NCBI GenBank assembly: GCA_009774615.1 | Contig: VSOC01000191.1 | Coordinates: 1 to 5,732 of the forward strand | Length of the DNA stretch: 5,732 bases | Direction of reading: 5' to 3' | From: Lachnospiraceae bacterium | GTDB lineage: Bacteria; Bacillota; Clostridia; Lachnospirales; Lachnospiraceae | Shown here: one piece after another, positions 4,979-5,732 of the stretch | Layout of the letters: every line of letters begins with the position of its first letter | Position numbering within the stretch: position 1 is the stretch's first letter | The notes under the pieces: generated by a model | The model's database searches: none | Told to the model about the DNA's origin: nothing | What the model saw: the letters and a program-made list of their open reading frames with translations, nothing else | Made by a program: the position numbers and the translations under genes

Positions 4979-5027
4979 GACGGCGGGGATAGTCAATGCC
5001 TATTACCGCCGCCCTATTTTAGTTTTT
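4976..5027 (+). terminator. Plus-strand intrinsic terminator after the recombinase remnant
   Basis: TAGGACGGCGG (4976-4986) pairs with CCGCCGCCCTA (5006-5016) apart from one A-C mismatch. An inner ATAG/CTAT (4989-4992 and 5000-5003) closes a seven-base loop. TTTTAGTTTTTT follows at 5017-5028. The stem begins at the recombinase remnant's stop codon. On the minus strand the stem is perfect with a G-U, but no U tract follows, so it is mainly a plus-strand terminator. Confidence 0.75.
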
Positions 5028-5076
5028 TATCTGCATGATAGGCTGGAAGTTATGGTACAGAGTTATCATGGAAATA

Positions 5077-5732
5077 TTAACCATATTCTGGATGAACTGA
5101 TAAACGTTTCAATCCAGGCTTACTCCGCCAATACGCTCGTTGCGCAATAATCTTGTTCACAATATATGCATGAATTTTTTGAGGCTCATCCAAAAGGGAC
5201 AAAATTTGTGTCAACATTTCTTCTGCCCCATCTATTGGGACACGCTCCAGTGCCCGACGGACTTTTGGCTCAAGTTCAAGGCACAAAGGAATGTCCCCTG
5301 CTAGTGCGGCAGTCATAAACTGATTCCACGCAGGCCAAAAGGGCGCAATTACACTGCTTATAAGAGGTATAGTCTTAGCTGTTTCTGGGTCTGCAAGTGC
5401 CCGATACTCTAAAATTCGTTCCAGTGCAGTTTCCGCTAAAGAAGTAATCTCTTGCAAGAAAATTTCTACGTTTCCTTTATATCCGACCCATGTCCCCTCT
5501 CTGGCTTCCCGTGTGCCACATACGGTAAACAAATATTCCCACTCGTTCCATAGATGTTGCATTCCTATATTCAGATAACTCCCTCGGTCGCACCAACTGC
5601 CCTGAAATTCCACAACTGTGAAGAACCAACCATTATCATCTATCCATATCCGGCTAGAACCTTTCTGGAACATCCCTTTGGGTTTCAGCACTGCCCGAAC
5701 CGCTTGTTTGATGAGGGTATTGTAGTTTTCTT
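5077..5732 (-). CDS. DUF4304-like protein, 5' end beyond the right window edge
   Basis: The minus-strand frame is open from the window edge to TAA at 5079-5077, giving 217 visible residues. A GTG at 5691 could start it, but the frame continues upstream with family-like sequence (Leu-Ile-Lys-Gln-Ala-Val-Arg-Ala), so the true start probably lies outside. The N-terminal part resembles DUF4304: a 'Leu-Lys-Pro-Lys-Gly-Met-Phe-Gln-Lys-Gly' opening, Arg-Ile-Trp-Ile-Asp-Asp-Asn-Gly, then Val-Val-Glu-Phe-Gln-Gly-Ser-Trp, and Ser-Tyr-Leu-Asn-Ile-Gly-Met, alternating strands of a compact fold. The C-terminal half is helical. There is no signal peptide or membrane segment, so it should be cytoplasmic. 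No catalytic residues are apparent and the molecular role of the family is unknown. It lies next to recombinase debris and may be mobile-element cargo. The DUF assignment is from memory of the motif pattern. Confidence 0.6.
   Translation of the reverse strand, partial: ENYNTLIKQAVRAVLKPKGMFQKGSSRIWIDDNGWFFTVVEFQGSWCDRGSYLNIGMQHLWNEWEYLFTVCGTREAREGTWVGYKGNVEIFLQEITSLAETALERILEYRALADPETAKTIPLISSVIAPFWPAWNQFMTAALAGDIPLCLELEPKVRRALERVPIDGAEEMLTQILSLLDEPQKIHAYIVNKIIAQRAYWRSKPGLKRLSVHPEYG

Overview
The window looks like a piece of a spore-forming Clostridia chromosome, most likely Lachnospiraceae. The reasons are a spoVAD-spoVAE pair, strong AGGAG-type ribosome binding sites, intrinsic terminators with U tracts, moderate GC, and a large-serine-recombinase remnant of the kind common in Lachnospiraceae mobile elements. 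The genus cannot be fixed from this sequence.

Layout from left to right. (1) 1-192, plus strand: the 3' end of a protein with a proline-rich tail built from a 30-bp, in-frame tandem repeat. (2) 385-537, plus: an unrecognised small acidic helical protein of 50 residues, preceded by a hairpin and followed by a strong intrinsic terminator. (3) 719-1315, plus: a GNAT acetyltransferase of the phosphinothricin/methionine-sulfoximine type with a C-terminal extension. (4) A stem-loop at about 1318-1369 lies between this gene and the convergent minus-strand spoVAE, and works best as the spoVAD-spoVAE terminator. (5) 1377-2786, minus: spoVAD and spoVAE, which act in dipicolinic acid uptake and release in spores. 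A sigma-G-like promoter sits just upstream of the corrected spoVAD start. No spoVAC precedes them. (6) 2887-4239, minus: a 12-helix MATE-family multidrug exporter. (7) 4240-5030: a scarred accessory segment. It holds a fragment of an IS200/IS605-type TnpA transposase abutting the MATE ribosome binding site, a strong minus-strand terminator with no gene upstream of it, a minus-strand sigma-A-like promoter, and the zinc-ribbon part of a large serine recombinase, followed by a plus-strand terminator. (8) 5077 to the right edge, minus: a DUF4304-like protein cut by the window end.

The spoVA pair forms a working sporulation unit. The MATE gene lies directly upstream on the same strand but probably has its own vegetative transcription. 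The right-hand 1.5 kb is best read as the debris of at least two mobile elements plus possible cargo. No clearly new multi-gene system is visible. The points most worth checking are the promoter-terminator arrangement ahead of the MATE gene, the hidden tnpA fragment, the spoVA unit without spoVAC, and the uncharacterised 50-residue protein.
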